From positions 1 through 64,000 of the forward strand of contig CALUPT010000007.1 of the NCBI GenBank assembly GCA_944322715.1: 64,000 bases of DNA, in the 5' to 3' direction. Under the pieces are notes generated by a model, which searched no databases, was not told where the DNA came from, and was given only the letters and a program-made list of their open reading frames with translations. Positions 25,172 to 32,359 of the stretch are shown here, piece after piece (position 1 is the stretch's first letter; each line of letters begins with the position of its first letter). The position numbers were made by a program, and so were the translations under genes. Source of the DNA: an uncultured Bacteroidales bacterium (GTDB lineage: Bacteria > Bacteroidota > Bacteroidia > Bacteroidales > UBA932).

Positions 25172-25558
25172 TTATTCGGCAACAGCCGCAGCCTTTGGCG
25201 CACCGAACTTCTTTTCCTTTATGCGGGCTTTCTTTCCTGAAAGCTTGCGGAGGTAGAAGATACGTGCCCTGCGCACTTTACCGACCTTGTTGAGTTCGAT
25301 GGAGTCGATGAAAGGTGAAGAAAAAGGGAAAATCCTTTCCACTCCGATGCCGCTCGAAATCTTCCTGATGGTGAAGGTCTTCGTTGCAGGTGAAGCTCCT
25401 CTGAGCTGTATTACCACGCCTCTGAACTTCTGAAGCCTTTCCTTGTCACCCTCCTTGATTCTGTAGGTCACAGTGATTGTGTCACCTGCCTTGAACTTCG
25501 GGTATGAAGCGACTTTCTCGTTTGCGAAAGTCTCATCTACAATCTTGATCAAATCCAT
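25172..25558 (-). CDS. rplS: 50S ribosomal protein L19
   Basis: The 128-residue protein matches bacterial L19 throughout: FKAGDTITVTYRIKEGDKER, the conserved FRGVVIQLRG, TFTIRKISSGIGVERIFPFSSP and KVRRARIFYLR. The C-terminal KAAAVAE extension is slightly longer than in E. coli. L19 sits at the 30S-50S interface. The gene is monocistronic or cotranscribed with tRNA-Arg just downstream. It has a textbook promoter 74 bp upstream and a short structured leader that may be a control element. Confidence 0.96.
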   Translation of the reverse strand: MDLIKIVDETFANEKVASYPKFKAGDTITVTYRIKEGDKERLQKFRGVVIQLRGASPATKTFTIRKISSGIGVERIFPFSSPFIDSIELNKVGKVRRARIFYLRKLSGKKARIKEKKFGAPKAAAVAE

Positions 25559-25577
25559 AATTCGATATGTTTAAGTG

Positions 25578-25615
25578 GCAACATTGCGGTCTTTTGACCC
25601 TGCACAAGAGGTTGC
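25578..25615 (-). promoter_or_regulatory. Candidate structured leader of rplS
   Basis: Within the roughly 65-nt 5' leader, GCAAC and GTTGC close an outer stem and GGTC-AAAA-GACC (with flanking TGC/GCA pairs) forms an inner hairpin. L19 autoregulatory leaders are known in other phyla; this one is a structural inference only. Confidence 0.4.
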
Positions 25616-25631
25616 TTTCATTTTGGGACTG

Positions 25632-25662
25632 CAAAGGTATAAATATTTTCTTTGCATCCAAA
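25632..25662 (-). promoter_or_regulatory. rplS promoter (TTTG-N19-TACCTTTG)
   Basis: On the - strand TTTG (25662-25659) is followed after 19 bp by TACCTTTG (25639-25632). This is an exact match to the Bacteroides -33/-7 consensus. Confidence 0.75.
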
Positions 25663-25667
25663 ATTTT

Positions 25668-26834
25668 TTAGAACATATTTCTCAGCCTGTCGAAGAAACT
25701 TCTGTCCTCCTTGCTCGGATTCGGCCTGAACGAGTCGCTGCCACGCATGCGTTCAAGCATTTCCCTGTCTTCTCGTGACAGTTTCTTCGGTACCCAGACG
25801 ATGTATTTCACATAGAGGTCGCCCGTGTTTCCGCCGTTGACGGTAGGCAGTCCGCGGCCTTTCAGTCTGACAACGGTGCCTGACTGGGTCCCCGGTTCCA
25901 CCTTCACTTTGTATCTCCCATCGAGACAAGGCACTTCGACTTCGGTTCCGAGTATGGCATCGATCACTGAAATGATTTTCGTGTACATCAGGTTGTTGCC
26001 ATCCCTCTTGAGTTCTGCGTGCTCCACCTCCTCTATCAGCACGAGCAGATCTCCCGGGACGCCGTTGTTCTTTGCAGCATGTCCTTCTCCGCGTATGGTC
26101 AGCTGCATTCCGTTCTCCACTCCCGCAGGTATGTTGACCTTGACGGTCTCGCGGTGACGCTCCAGCCCCGTCCCTCCGCATTTGTGGCACGGATTGCTGA
26201 TAATCTTGCCTTCTCCGCCGCACTGCTGGCAGGTGGAGTAGCTCACGGTCTGCCCGAGGAAACTGTTCATTACCCTCTTTACCTGTCCCGTACCGTTGCA
26301 CGCAGGGCAGGTCTTGATGTCAGCCGCATTCCTTGTCCCCTTTCCGCCGCATTCCGTGCACGGAACGAGTTTCTCTATGCTGATTTCCTTTTCTGCACCG
26401 CGGGCGATTTCTTCGAGTGTCATCTTGACACGTACGCGGATGTCACGGCCTCTGTAGACCCTCTGCCTCTCTCTTGTCCCGCTCCCTCCGAAGCCTCCGA
26501 ATCCGCCGAAACCTCCGGAAAATCCTCCGAATCCGCCTCCGAACAGATTGTTGAGGATGTCGTTCAGATCCCCGAATCCTCCGCTGAAATCCGGCCCCGG
26601 CTGGCTACCCACGCCGGCGTGTCCGAACCTGTCGTATTTGGCACGCTTGTCAGGATCGCTCAATACGGAATAGGCCTCCGCCGCCTCCTTGAATTTCTCC
26701 TCGGCTTCCTTGTTGCCGGGGTTCTTGTCAGGGTGGTACTGGATGGCCTTTTTCCTGTATGCTTTCTTTATTTCATCGAGTGTGGCGTCTCTCCCGACGC
26801 CGAGCACTTCATAGTAATCTCTTTTTTCTGCCAT
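25668..26834 (-). CDS. dnaJ: Chaperone DnaJ (type I Hsp40)
   Basis: The 388-residue protein is complete. It has a J domain with the HPD motif (YHPDKNPG), a Gly/Phe-rich linker ([20 protein letters not shown]), four CxxCxGxG zinc repeats ([32 protein letters not shown]) and the substrate-binding C-terminal domain. It stimulates DnaK ATPase and delivers substrates. It follows grpE on the same strand after 83 bp, so the two are probably co-expressed. dnaK is not in the window. Confidence 0.97.
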   Translation of the reverse strand: MAEKRDYYEVLGVGRDATLDEIKKAYRKKAIQYHPDKNPGNKEAEEKFKEAAEAYSVLSDPDKRAKYDRFGHAGVGSQPGPDFSGGFGDLNDILNNLFGGGFGGFSGGFGGFGGFGGSGTRERQRVYRGRDIRVRVKMTLEEIARGAEKEISIEKLVPCTECGGKGTRNAADIKTCPACNGTGQVKRVMNSFLGQTVSYSTCQQCGGEGKIISNPCHKCGGTGLERHRETVKVNIPAGVENGMQLTIRGEGHAAKNNGVPGDLLVLIEEVEHAELKRDGNNLMYTKIISVIDAILGTEVEVPCLDGRYKVKVEPGTQSGTVVRLKGRGLPTVNGGNTGDLYVKYIVWVPKKLSREDREMLERMRGSDSFRPNPSKEDRSFFDRLRNMF

Positions 26835-26917
26835 TTTCCAATCTCCTTTTTAGAAACAGCCGCGCTGGGCGGTTCCGCGTCCGCATCCTCCGTCATGTAC
26901 GACAATCCGAAAGCGAA

Positions 26918-27592
26918 TCAGATGGCTACGACGACTTTTGCGAACCGGATGACCTTTCCGTTCAGAGTATATCCCGTCTGGACGACGTCATATACCTTGC
27001 CTTTCTTGTCTTTCTCTTCGACCGGGAATTGGGCGACAGCCTCGTGAAGATCCGTGTCGAAATCTTTTCCGAGGGATTCTATCACGGCAAGTCCCTTTGT
27101 CTTGAGGTATCCCAACAGCTTGTTGTATATGAGTTCGGTGCCCTCCTTCGCCGCTGCGCTGTCCTCGCTGTCCTGAAGTGCTTTCAACGCCCTCTCGAAA
27201 TCATCGAGAACCGGCAGCAGACCCTTTATGGTGTCAGCGGCCGCGCTTGAGACAAGCTCGAGTTTCTCCTGCGAAGTCCTGCGCCGGAAGTTGTCGAATT
27301 CAGCCATCAGCCTGAGGTAGTCATCCTTTTCCTTTGCCAGCCTGTCTTCGAGTTCCTTTATCCTGCTTTCCTCCTCGTTTTCTTCAGGAACCGGTTCTGT
27401 TTCAGGTATTTCCGTTTCCGGAGTTTCTGTTTCCGGTGTTTCCTCCGTTTCCGGTTTCTCCTTCCCGGCTGCATCTTCGCTCCGGCCGCCCTGTCCCTCT
27501 TCAGGGGAATTCACCTGCCCCTCCGTCTTCTTCCCCTCTTTTGTCTCTTTCCCCTCCTGTTTCAGGTTTTTCTTCTCGTTTTTCTTTTCCAT
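26918..27592 (-). CDS. grpE: Nucleotide exchange factor GrpE
   Basis: The start at 27592 (MEKKNEKKNLKQ) is preceded by a strong AAGGAG, an unusual Shine-Dalgarno for this genome. Longer readings would start inside the regulatory region. The 224-residue protein has a long acidic Glu/Pro/Thr-rich N-terminus (repeated PETE-type units), then the coiled coil IKELEDRLAKEKDDYLRLMAEFDNFRRR and the beta-wing ending GYTLNGKVIRFAKVVV. GrpE releases ADP from DnaK. The acidic tail is longer than in E. coli GrpE (197 residues). Confidence 0.95.
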   Translation of the reverse strand: MEKKNEKKNLKQEGKETKEGKKTEGQVNSPEEGQGGRSEDAAGKEKPETEETPETETPETEIPETEPVPEENEEESRIKELEDRLAKEKDDYLRLMAEFDNFRRRTSQEKLELVSSAAADTIKGLLPVLDDFERALKALQDSEDSAAAKEGTELIYNKLLGYLKTKGLAVIESLGKDFDTDLHEAVAQFPVEEKDKKGKVYDVVQTGYTLNGKVIRFAKVVVAI

Positions 27593-27638
27593 ATACTGTA
27601 TCTCCTTATTATCATGACTTTTGCCCGTTGCGGGCGTC

Positions 27639-27699
27639 TGGCAGGAAGCAAAATGTCTGCCAATCATCCCGGAACCCGTCCGGACTGCCAATCTGGCAG
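27639..27699. promoter_or_regulatory. Inverted TGGCAG/CTGCCA repeats upstream of grpE
   Basis: TGGCAG (27639-27644) pairs with CTGCCA (27657-27662). A second, tight palindrome CTGCCA-ATC-TGGCAG lies at 27685-27699. They sit 50-110 bp upstream of grpE and could be regulator sites for the chaperone operon. No TAnnTTTG box was seen nearby. Confidence 0.35.
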
Positions 27700-27704
27700 A
27701 TGAA

Positions 27705-27736
27705 ATATAGACCGACCCTCACGGGCCGGCCTATAT
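27705..27736 (-). terminator. Probable terminator of the MFS-kdgA-kdgK operon
   Basis: A 14-bp stem with two mismatches (ATATAG.CCG.CCC against GGG.CGG.CTATAT) closes a 4-nt loop just downstream of the MFS gene stop. The T-rich trailer is weak. Confidence 0.5.
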
Positions 27737-27764
27737 GGTAATTATAGATTTTTGGTATTATGGA

Positions 27765-29240
27765 TTATGCCTTTATCTCCTTGTATTTAGGCACAAGGGC
27801 CTTCATGATGCACCATGCCACGAGATATGCTATCGCGCAGCCGCAGAATACTATCATGTAGCCGGCCGCTTTGCCCTCGAATCCGAGGAACTGGAATGCA
27901 GCACCTGCGTTTTCAGAATATGTGAACAGTGCGCCTGCCCCTTTCTGGATGAAGAAGGATCCGACACCTCCTGCCATGCCTCCGATGCCTGTGATGGTGG
28001 AGATGGCCGATTTAGGGAACATGTCACCGATGGTGGAGAACAGGTTGGCGGACCATGCCTGATGTCCGGCTCCTGCAAGTCCGATGATAATGGCCGGCCA
28101 CCATACCGAAATGGCGCCAGCGCTCTGGGCAAGCAGGGCTGGGAGCGGCAGGAAAGCGAATATAAGCATTGCGAGCATCCTTCCGTTGTACGGGTTCATG
28201 CCTTTCTTTTCGACGAACAGCTTCGGCAGGTATCCTCCGAAGATGGAAAGCACGGTCACTATGGCATAGAGCACGGTTATAAGGGCCACACCCATTCCTG
28301 AACTTGATGCATATCCGTACTGGTCGGAGAAATAGGCCGGGGCCCAGAACAGGTAGAACCACCAGACTCCATCCGTAAAGAACTTGCCGACGATGAAAGA
28401 CCATGTCTGGCGGTATGTGAAGCATTTCCAGAGAGGGATGGATTTCTCCTCCTTCTTATCTTCCTTGACAGCAGCTGCAGCCTCTTCCACATAGTCCTGG
28501 TTGATGTATTCAAGCTCTGCGGCATTGACATGCTTTGATTTCTCGGGCTTGTTGTACATGAATACCCAGAATCCCATCCAGACATATCCGAGGGCTCCGA
28601 TGATGACGAATGCCATTTCCCAGCCTCCTCCGACTCCTCTGTCCTTGAAGAACTGCGCGAGGAGAGGAATAGTGGCAGGTGCTATCAGGGCGCCGATCGA
28701 AGCTCCTGAATTGAAGATAGATGTGGCGAATGCACGGTCCTTCTTCGGGAAATATTCGGCCGTCACCTTGATGGCGGCAGGGAAGTTGCCCGCTTCTCCG
28801 AGGGCGAGTATGCATCTTGCGGCCAGGAAGAGCCATACGCTCGTGGAGGCTATCGCAAGGGCTGCGGTGGATCCCGCCTGGACTGCGGTCATTGCAGCGG
28901 CGTTGTCATATCCTTCGATATGCACCGTAAGCCAGCCGCAGATGGCATGGAGGCAGGCTCCGGTCGACCATACGCCTATGGACCACAGGTAGCCTTTCTT
29001 CGTGCCCATCCAGTCCACGAACTTGCCGGCGAAGAGCATGCAGATGGCATAGACAATGGAGAATACGGCCGTGATGGTACCGTAGTCATTGTCGGTCCAG
29101 TGGAATTCCGGCGCTATGAAGTCTTTCCATGTCAGAGAGAGTACCTGACGGTCGAGGTAGTTGACGGTTGTAGCCACGAACAGCAGTACGACCATCCACC
29201 AGCGCCAGTTGGTCATCAGTTTTTTAGTTGTCGATTCCAT
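27765..29240 (-). CDS. MFS transporter, hexuronate (ExuT-like) family
   Basis: The protein has about 491 residues and twelve or more membrane segments. It opens with WRWWMVVLLFVATTVNYLDRQVLSL, the signature of anion:cation symporter (ACS) family members such as ExuT. Other family features are LGEAGNFPAAIKVTAEYFPKKDRAFATSIFNSGASIGALIAP split across two helices and a loop. The ATG at 29240 is chosen over an in-frame TTG one codon earlier. It lies next to KDPG aldolase and KDG kinase genes on the same strand, so a sugar acid (galacturonate, glucuronate or KDG) is the likely substrate. Confidence 0.85.
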   Translation of the reverse strand: MESTTKKLMTNWRWWMVVLLFVATTVNYLDRQVLSLTWKDFIAPEFHWTDNDYGTITAVFSIVYAICMLFAGKFVDWMGTKKGYLWSIGVWSTGACLHAICGWLTVHIEGYDNAAAMTAVQAGSTAALAIASTSVWLFLAARCILALGEAGNFPAAIKVTAEYFPKKDRAFATSIFNSGASIGALIAPATIPLLAQFFKDRGVGGGWEMAFVIIGALGYVWMGFWVFMYNKPEKSKHVNAAELEYINQDYVEEAAAAVKEDKKEEKSIPLWKCFTYRQTWSFIVGKFFTDGVWWFYLFWAPAYFSDQYGYASSSGMGVALITVLYAIVTVLSIFGGYLPKLFVEKKGMNPYNGRMLAMLIFAFLPLPALLAQSAGAISVWWPAIIIGLAGAGHQAWSANLFSTIGDMFPKSAISTITGIGGMAGGVGSFFIQKGAGALFTYSENAGAAFQFLGFEGKAAGYMIVFCGCAIAYLVAWCIMKALVPKYKEIKA

Positions 29241-29263
29241 CAATTATTGTTTATCGGTTAATG

Positions 29264-29929
29264 TTATCTTATATCTTTGATGATTGCCAGGGCATCCCTG
29301 CACAGTCCGGTGATTTTGCTCCACTCTCCGGCCGCAATGACATCCTTGGGGAAGAGGTTGCTGCCCATCCCGACACATGTCACCCCTGCCTTGAACCAGC
29401 CTTCCAGATTCTCCCTTGTCGGCTTGACGCCTCCGGTTACCATGATCTGGCTCCAGGGCATAGGGGCACGCAGTCCTTTCACGAATGCAGGTCCGAGCAC
29501 ATCTCCCGGGAATACCTTGCACAGGTCGCACCCGAGCTCCTGTGCGGCCCCGATTTCGGACACGCTGCCGCATCCAGGGCAGTAAGGTATCAGCCTGCGG
29601 TTGCAGACAGGGGCTATGGCAGGGTTGAAAAGCGGACCGACCACGAAGTTCGCTCCGAGCTGGATATAGAGGGCTGCCGTTGCAGGATCCACGACTGATC
29701 CCACCCCGAGAATCATCCCGGGCAGTTCCCTGTTGGCGTATTTCACGAGTTCTCCGAACACTTCCTGTGCGAAATCCCCGCGGTTGGTAAATTCGAATGC
29801 GCGGACGCCGCCTTCATAGCAGGCCCTTACGACATTCTTCGATATTTCAGGATCGGCATTATAGAACACGGGGACCATCCCTGTCTCCTTTATTGCCGCA
29901 AGAACTTCAAGTTTGCTGTATTTTGCCAT
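29264..29929 (-). CDS. eda: 2-dehydro-3-deoxy-6-phosphogluconate (KDPG) aldolase
   Basis: The protein is about 221 residues from the ATG at 29929 ([23 protein letters not shown]). It is a class I aldolase with the Schiff-base lysine in [10 protein letters not shown], the Glu-bearing [10 protein letters not shown] strand and the [13 protein letters not shown] phosphate-binding loop. It splits KDPG to pyruvate and glyceraldehyde 3-phosphate, the last step of hexuronate and Entner-Doudoroff breakdown. An in-frame upstream ATG at 29953 would add eight residues. The MFS gene lies 23 bp downstream. The kinase gene lies upstream across a tandem repeat block. Confidence 0.92.
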   Translation of the reverse strand: MAKYSKLEVLAAIKETGMVPVFYNADPEISKNVVRACYEGGVRAFEFTNRGDFAQEVFGELVKYANRELPGMILGVGSVVDPATAALYIQLGANFVVGPLFNPAIAPVCNRRLIPYCPGCGSVSEIGAAQELGCDLCKVFPGDVLGPAFVKGLRAPMPWSQIMVTGGVKPTRENLEGWFKAGVTCVGMGSNLFPKDVIAAGEWSKITGLCRDALAIIKDIR

Positions 29930-29964
29930 TTTTCCTTTTGTTTTGTGTTGCATTAGCTTGTTAC

Positions 29965-30095
29965 AGATCCTTCGCTTCGCTCAGGATGACAATCTTTGTC
30001 TCTTCTGGGCTGCGCTCAGGATGACAATCTTTGTCTCTTCTGGGCTGCGCCCGGGATGACAATCTTTGTCTCTTCTAGGCTGCGCCCGGGATGAC
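29965..30095. repeat. REP-like element followed by three 35-bp tandem repeats
   Basis: GATCCTTCGCTTCGCTCAGGATGAC, a REP-like core, is followed by three tandem 35-bp units (29983-30017, 30018-30052, 30053-30087), each containing the GGATGACAATCTTTGTCTCT segment, and a partial fourth copy. The block separates kdgK from eda. Confidence 0.8.
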
Positions 30096-30096
30096 A

Positions 30097-31137
30097 TTAA
30101 CGGGAAACCCTTCCGCTTCCGTCGCCCTTCATCAGGTTTTCCACCTCTGCCACTGTCACCTGGTTGAAGTCTCCGAAAATGGTGTGTTTCAGACATGATG
30201 CCGCAACGGCGAAATTGAGCGCCTTCTGGTCATCTCCGGTGTATGTGAGGAGACCGTAGATGAGTCCGCCCATGAAAGAGTCTCCGCCTCCGACACGGTC
30301 CACGATGTGGGTGATGTCGTAGCGGGGGGACTGGTAGAGTTTTGTCCCATCGAAGAGGACCCCGCCCCAGGTGTTGTGGTTGGCATTGATCGAGCCCCTG
30401 AGGGTGATGATGACTTTCCTTGCACGAGGGAACCTTGCCATCAGCTGCCTGCATACGCTTTCGAATTCAGCGGCGTTGACTTCGCCTTTTGTCGCCGTGA
30501 CATCGAACCCTTCAGGCTTGATGCCGAATACCTTCTCCGCATCTTCCTCGTTGCCGAGAATCACATCGCAGCCCTCTACGAGTTCAGGCATCACTTCGGA
30601 TGCCTTCTTGCCGTATTTCCAGAGGTTCTTGCGGTAGTTCAGGTCGCAGGATACGGTCACGCCGAGCCTGTTGGCAGCCTTGATGGCTTCGAGGCACACA
30701 TCGGCCGCACCCTGGCTGATGGCCGGGGTGATGCCCGTCCAGTGGAACCAGTCCGCCCCTTCGAAGACCTTGTCCCAGTCGATCATCCCTTTCTCTATCT
30801 CGGAAATGGCTGAATGAGCCCTGTCGTAGACAACCTTGCTTGCGCGGGCTACCGCTCCGGTCTCGAGGAAATAGATTCCGAGCCTGTCGCCGCCTTCGAT
30901 GCAGTATTTCGTCCCCACGCCGTAACTGTGGAGATCCCTGATGCAGCTTGCCGCAATGTCGTTCTTGGGGAATCTTGTCACGAATTCCGTCTCGATGCCG
31001 TAGTTGGCGAGAGATACGGCCACATTGGCTTCTCCGCCTCCGAATGTGGCTGCAAATTCCTTTGCCTGTGAAAATCTCAGATAACCTGGAGTGGAGAGCC
31101 TGAGCATGATCTCTCCGAATGTGATGACTTTTGGCAT
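30097..31137 (-). CDS. kdgK: 2-keto-3-deoxygluconate (KDG) kinase, PfkB family
   Basis: The 346-residue ribokinase-type protein has the N-terminal GGGEANVAVSLANYG motif and the C-terminal catalytic DRVGGGDSFMGGLIYG with the base Asp. The substrate-binding region (CDLNYRKNLW) is typical of KDG kinases. It phosphorylates KDG to KDPG, which the downstream aldolase cleaves. First gene of the -strand operon kdgK-eda-MFS. Its promoter -7 box is at 31187-31194 and its start codon ATG at 31137. The LacI-type gene diverges from the same intergenic region. Confidence 0.92.
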   Translation of the reverse strand: MPKVITFGEIMLRLSTPGYLRFSQAKEFAATFGGGEANVAVSLANYGIETEFVTRFPKNDIAASCIRDLHSYGVGTKYCIEGGDRLGIYFLETGAVARASKVVYDRAHSAISEIEKGMIDWDKVFEGADWFHWTGITPAISQGAADVCLEAIKAANRLGVTVSCDLNYRKNLWKYGKKASEVMPELVEGCDVILGNEEDAEKVFGIKPEGFDVTATKGEVNAAEFESVCRQLMARFPRARKVIITLRGSINANHNTWGGVLFDGTKLYQSPRYDITHIVDRVGGGDSFMGGLIYGLLTYTGDDQKALNFAVAASCLKHTIFGDFNQVTVAEVENLMKGDGSGRVSR

Positions 31138-31186
31138 ATCAATTATATGTTTTGACGTTCAAAATCCCGATTATGGACATTGGCTG

Positions 31187-31194
31187 CAAAATTA
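31187..31194 (-). promoter_or_regulatory. kdgK promoter -7 box
   Basis: TAATTTTG on the - strand fits TAnnTTTG and lies 49 bp before the kdgK start. Its expected -33 position falls within the palindrome at 31209-31232. Confidence 0.55.
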
Positions 31195-31208
31195 GAAATA
31201 TTTTTTCA

Positions 31209-31232
31209 TTTTCCGTGCACGGTAACGGAAAA
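31209..31232. promoter_or_regulatory. Candidate operator of the LacI-type regulator
   Basis: TTTTCCGT and ACGGAAAA are complementary arms separated by 8 bp. The left half also contains the perfect palindrome CCGTGCACGG (31213-31222). It overlaps the -33 regions of both the kdgK and the lacI-type promoters. Confidence 0.55.
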
Positions 31233-31240
31233 TATTTGCA

Positions 31241-31248
31241 TATATTTG
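31241..31248 (+). promoter_or_regulatory. LacI-type gene promoter -7 box
   Basis: TATATTTG fits TAnnTTTG, 29 bp before the ATG at 31278. The expected -33 region lies in the candidate operator. Confidence 0.55.
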
Positions 31249-31277
31249 TGAAAAGTTTCCGAAAACGAATACAGGCG

Positions 31278-32324
31278 ATGGAAGGCAAGATAACTATCAA
31301 TGATGTGGCGAAAGCGGCAGGAGTGTCCAAGGGGACTGTGGACAGGGTCCTGCACAACAGGGGGGAAGTGTCGGCGGCCAGCAAGGCAAGGGTGCTGAAA
31401 GTGATCGAGGAGCTCGGATTCAGTCCCAATGTGTATGCGTCCCTGCTGGCATCCCGCAAGGTCCGGAAGATCGTATGCCTGATCCCGGAGTTCCATCAGG
31501 GGGAGTTCTGGGAACTGACGGAGAAAGGAATCGGTGCCGGGCAGGAGAATGCCGCCAAGTACGGAGTGGAGGTCGTCACCGTGAGGTATGACCAGTATGA
31601 CATGGAATCTTTCCAGAGGGCATGCGCCAGGACGCTTGAAGAGGATCCTGTCGGGGTAGTGCTTGCGCCGATGTTCAGGAACGAGACCCTGAAGTTCGTC
31701 AAGGAGCTCTCCGCAAAGGGTATATATTATGTGTACATAGATTCCAAGTTGGAGGAGGATGGCTATCTGGCTTATTTCGGAATGCCCATGTATCAGAGCG
31801 GTTATCTGTGTGCGGATATCCTGACGATGGGGATGCCTGTGCGCTCCGTGAACATCATCCGCATAGCCCGGGACAAGAAAGGCCTGTCGGATCCTACCCT
31901 GACACGCAGGACAGGATTCGTGGACTATATAGGCGAACACTTTCCCGATTGCGAGGTGAGGAACGTATTCATAGACCCGAAGGACAGGGATCTCCGTTTT
32001 GAAGCGCTGGACAGGATGTTCGGACAGATGCCCGCCGATCATCTCGTCATGTTCAATTCGAGGATACATCTTGTGGCTGACTATCTCCGTGAAAGGGGAG
32101 TGCATGGCTGCAGGGTAGTCGGGTTCGATGTCCTGGAGAAGAATCTTGCGGCGTTGAGGGAGGATTACGTGCAGGCTCTTATCGCGCAGCATTCCGACCA
32201 GCAGGCCGCCGCCGCGATCGACTCCATCGTGGAGGTGTCGCTTCTGCACCGGCCGTTGGCCAAGAGGGACAATTTTACGCAGATGGATATTCTCAACAGG
32301 TATAATTGCGACTATTATCTGTGA
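31278..32324 (+). CDS. LacI-family transcriptional regulator of the KDG/KDPG operon
   Basis: The 348-residue protein begins with the LacI helix-turn-helix (ITINDVAKAAGVSKGTVDRV and the hinge helix ending SLLASRK). A periplasmic-binding-protein-type effector domain follows (IVCLIPEFHQGEFW, GVVLAPMFRNET, VNIIRIARDKKG). The ATG at 31278 puts the HTH at the N-terminus; longer readings run into the promoter. Divergence from kdgK and a shared palindromic operator suggest it controls the kdgK-eda-MFS operon and itself, probably in response to a hexuronate-derived sugar acid. The stop overlaps the start of a REP-like repeat. Confidence 0.88.
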   Translation: MEGKITINDVAKAAGVSKGTVDRVLHNRGEVSAASKARVLKVIEELGFSPNVYASLLASRKVRKIVCLIPEFHQGEFWELTEKGIGAGQENAAKYGVEVVTVRYDQYDMESFQRACARTLEEDPVGVVLAPMFRNETLKFVKELSAKGIYYVYIDSKLEEDGYLAYFGMPMYQSGYLCADILTMGMPVRSVNIIRIARDKKGLSDPTLTRRTGFVDYIGEHFPDCEVRNVFIDPKDRDLRFEALDRMFGQMPADHLVMFNSRIHLVADYLRERGVHGCRVVGFDVLEKNLAALREDYVQALIAQHSDQQAAAAIDSIVEVSLLHRPLAKRDNFTQMDILNRYNCDYYL

Positions 32325-32353
32325 CAGATCCTTCGCTGACGCTCAGGATGACA
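32323..32353. repeat. REP-like element between convergent genes
   Basis: GATCCTTCGCTGACGCTCAGGATGACA lies between the LacI-type stop (32324) and the ABC-F stop (32360). It is the reverse-complement orientation of the copies at 19229-19340. Confidence 0.75.
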
Positions 32354-32359
32354 GGAGGG

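Noticed and set aside
29965..30095. Regular repeats resembling a short CRISPR array
   Set aside because: The 35-bp units abut each other with no unique spacers, and no cas genes are present. They are a tandem expansion of a REP-like repeat.
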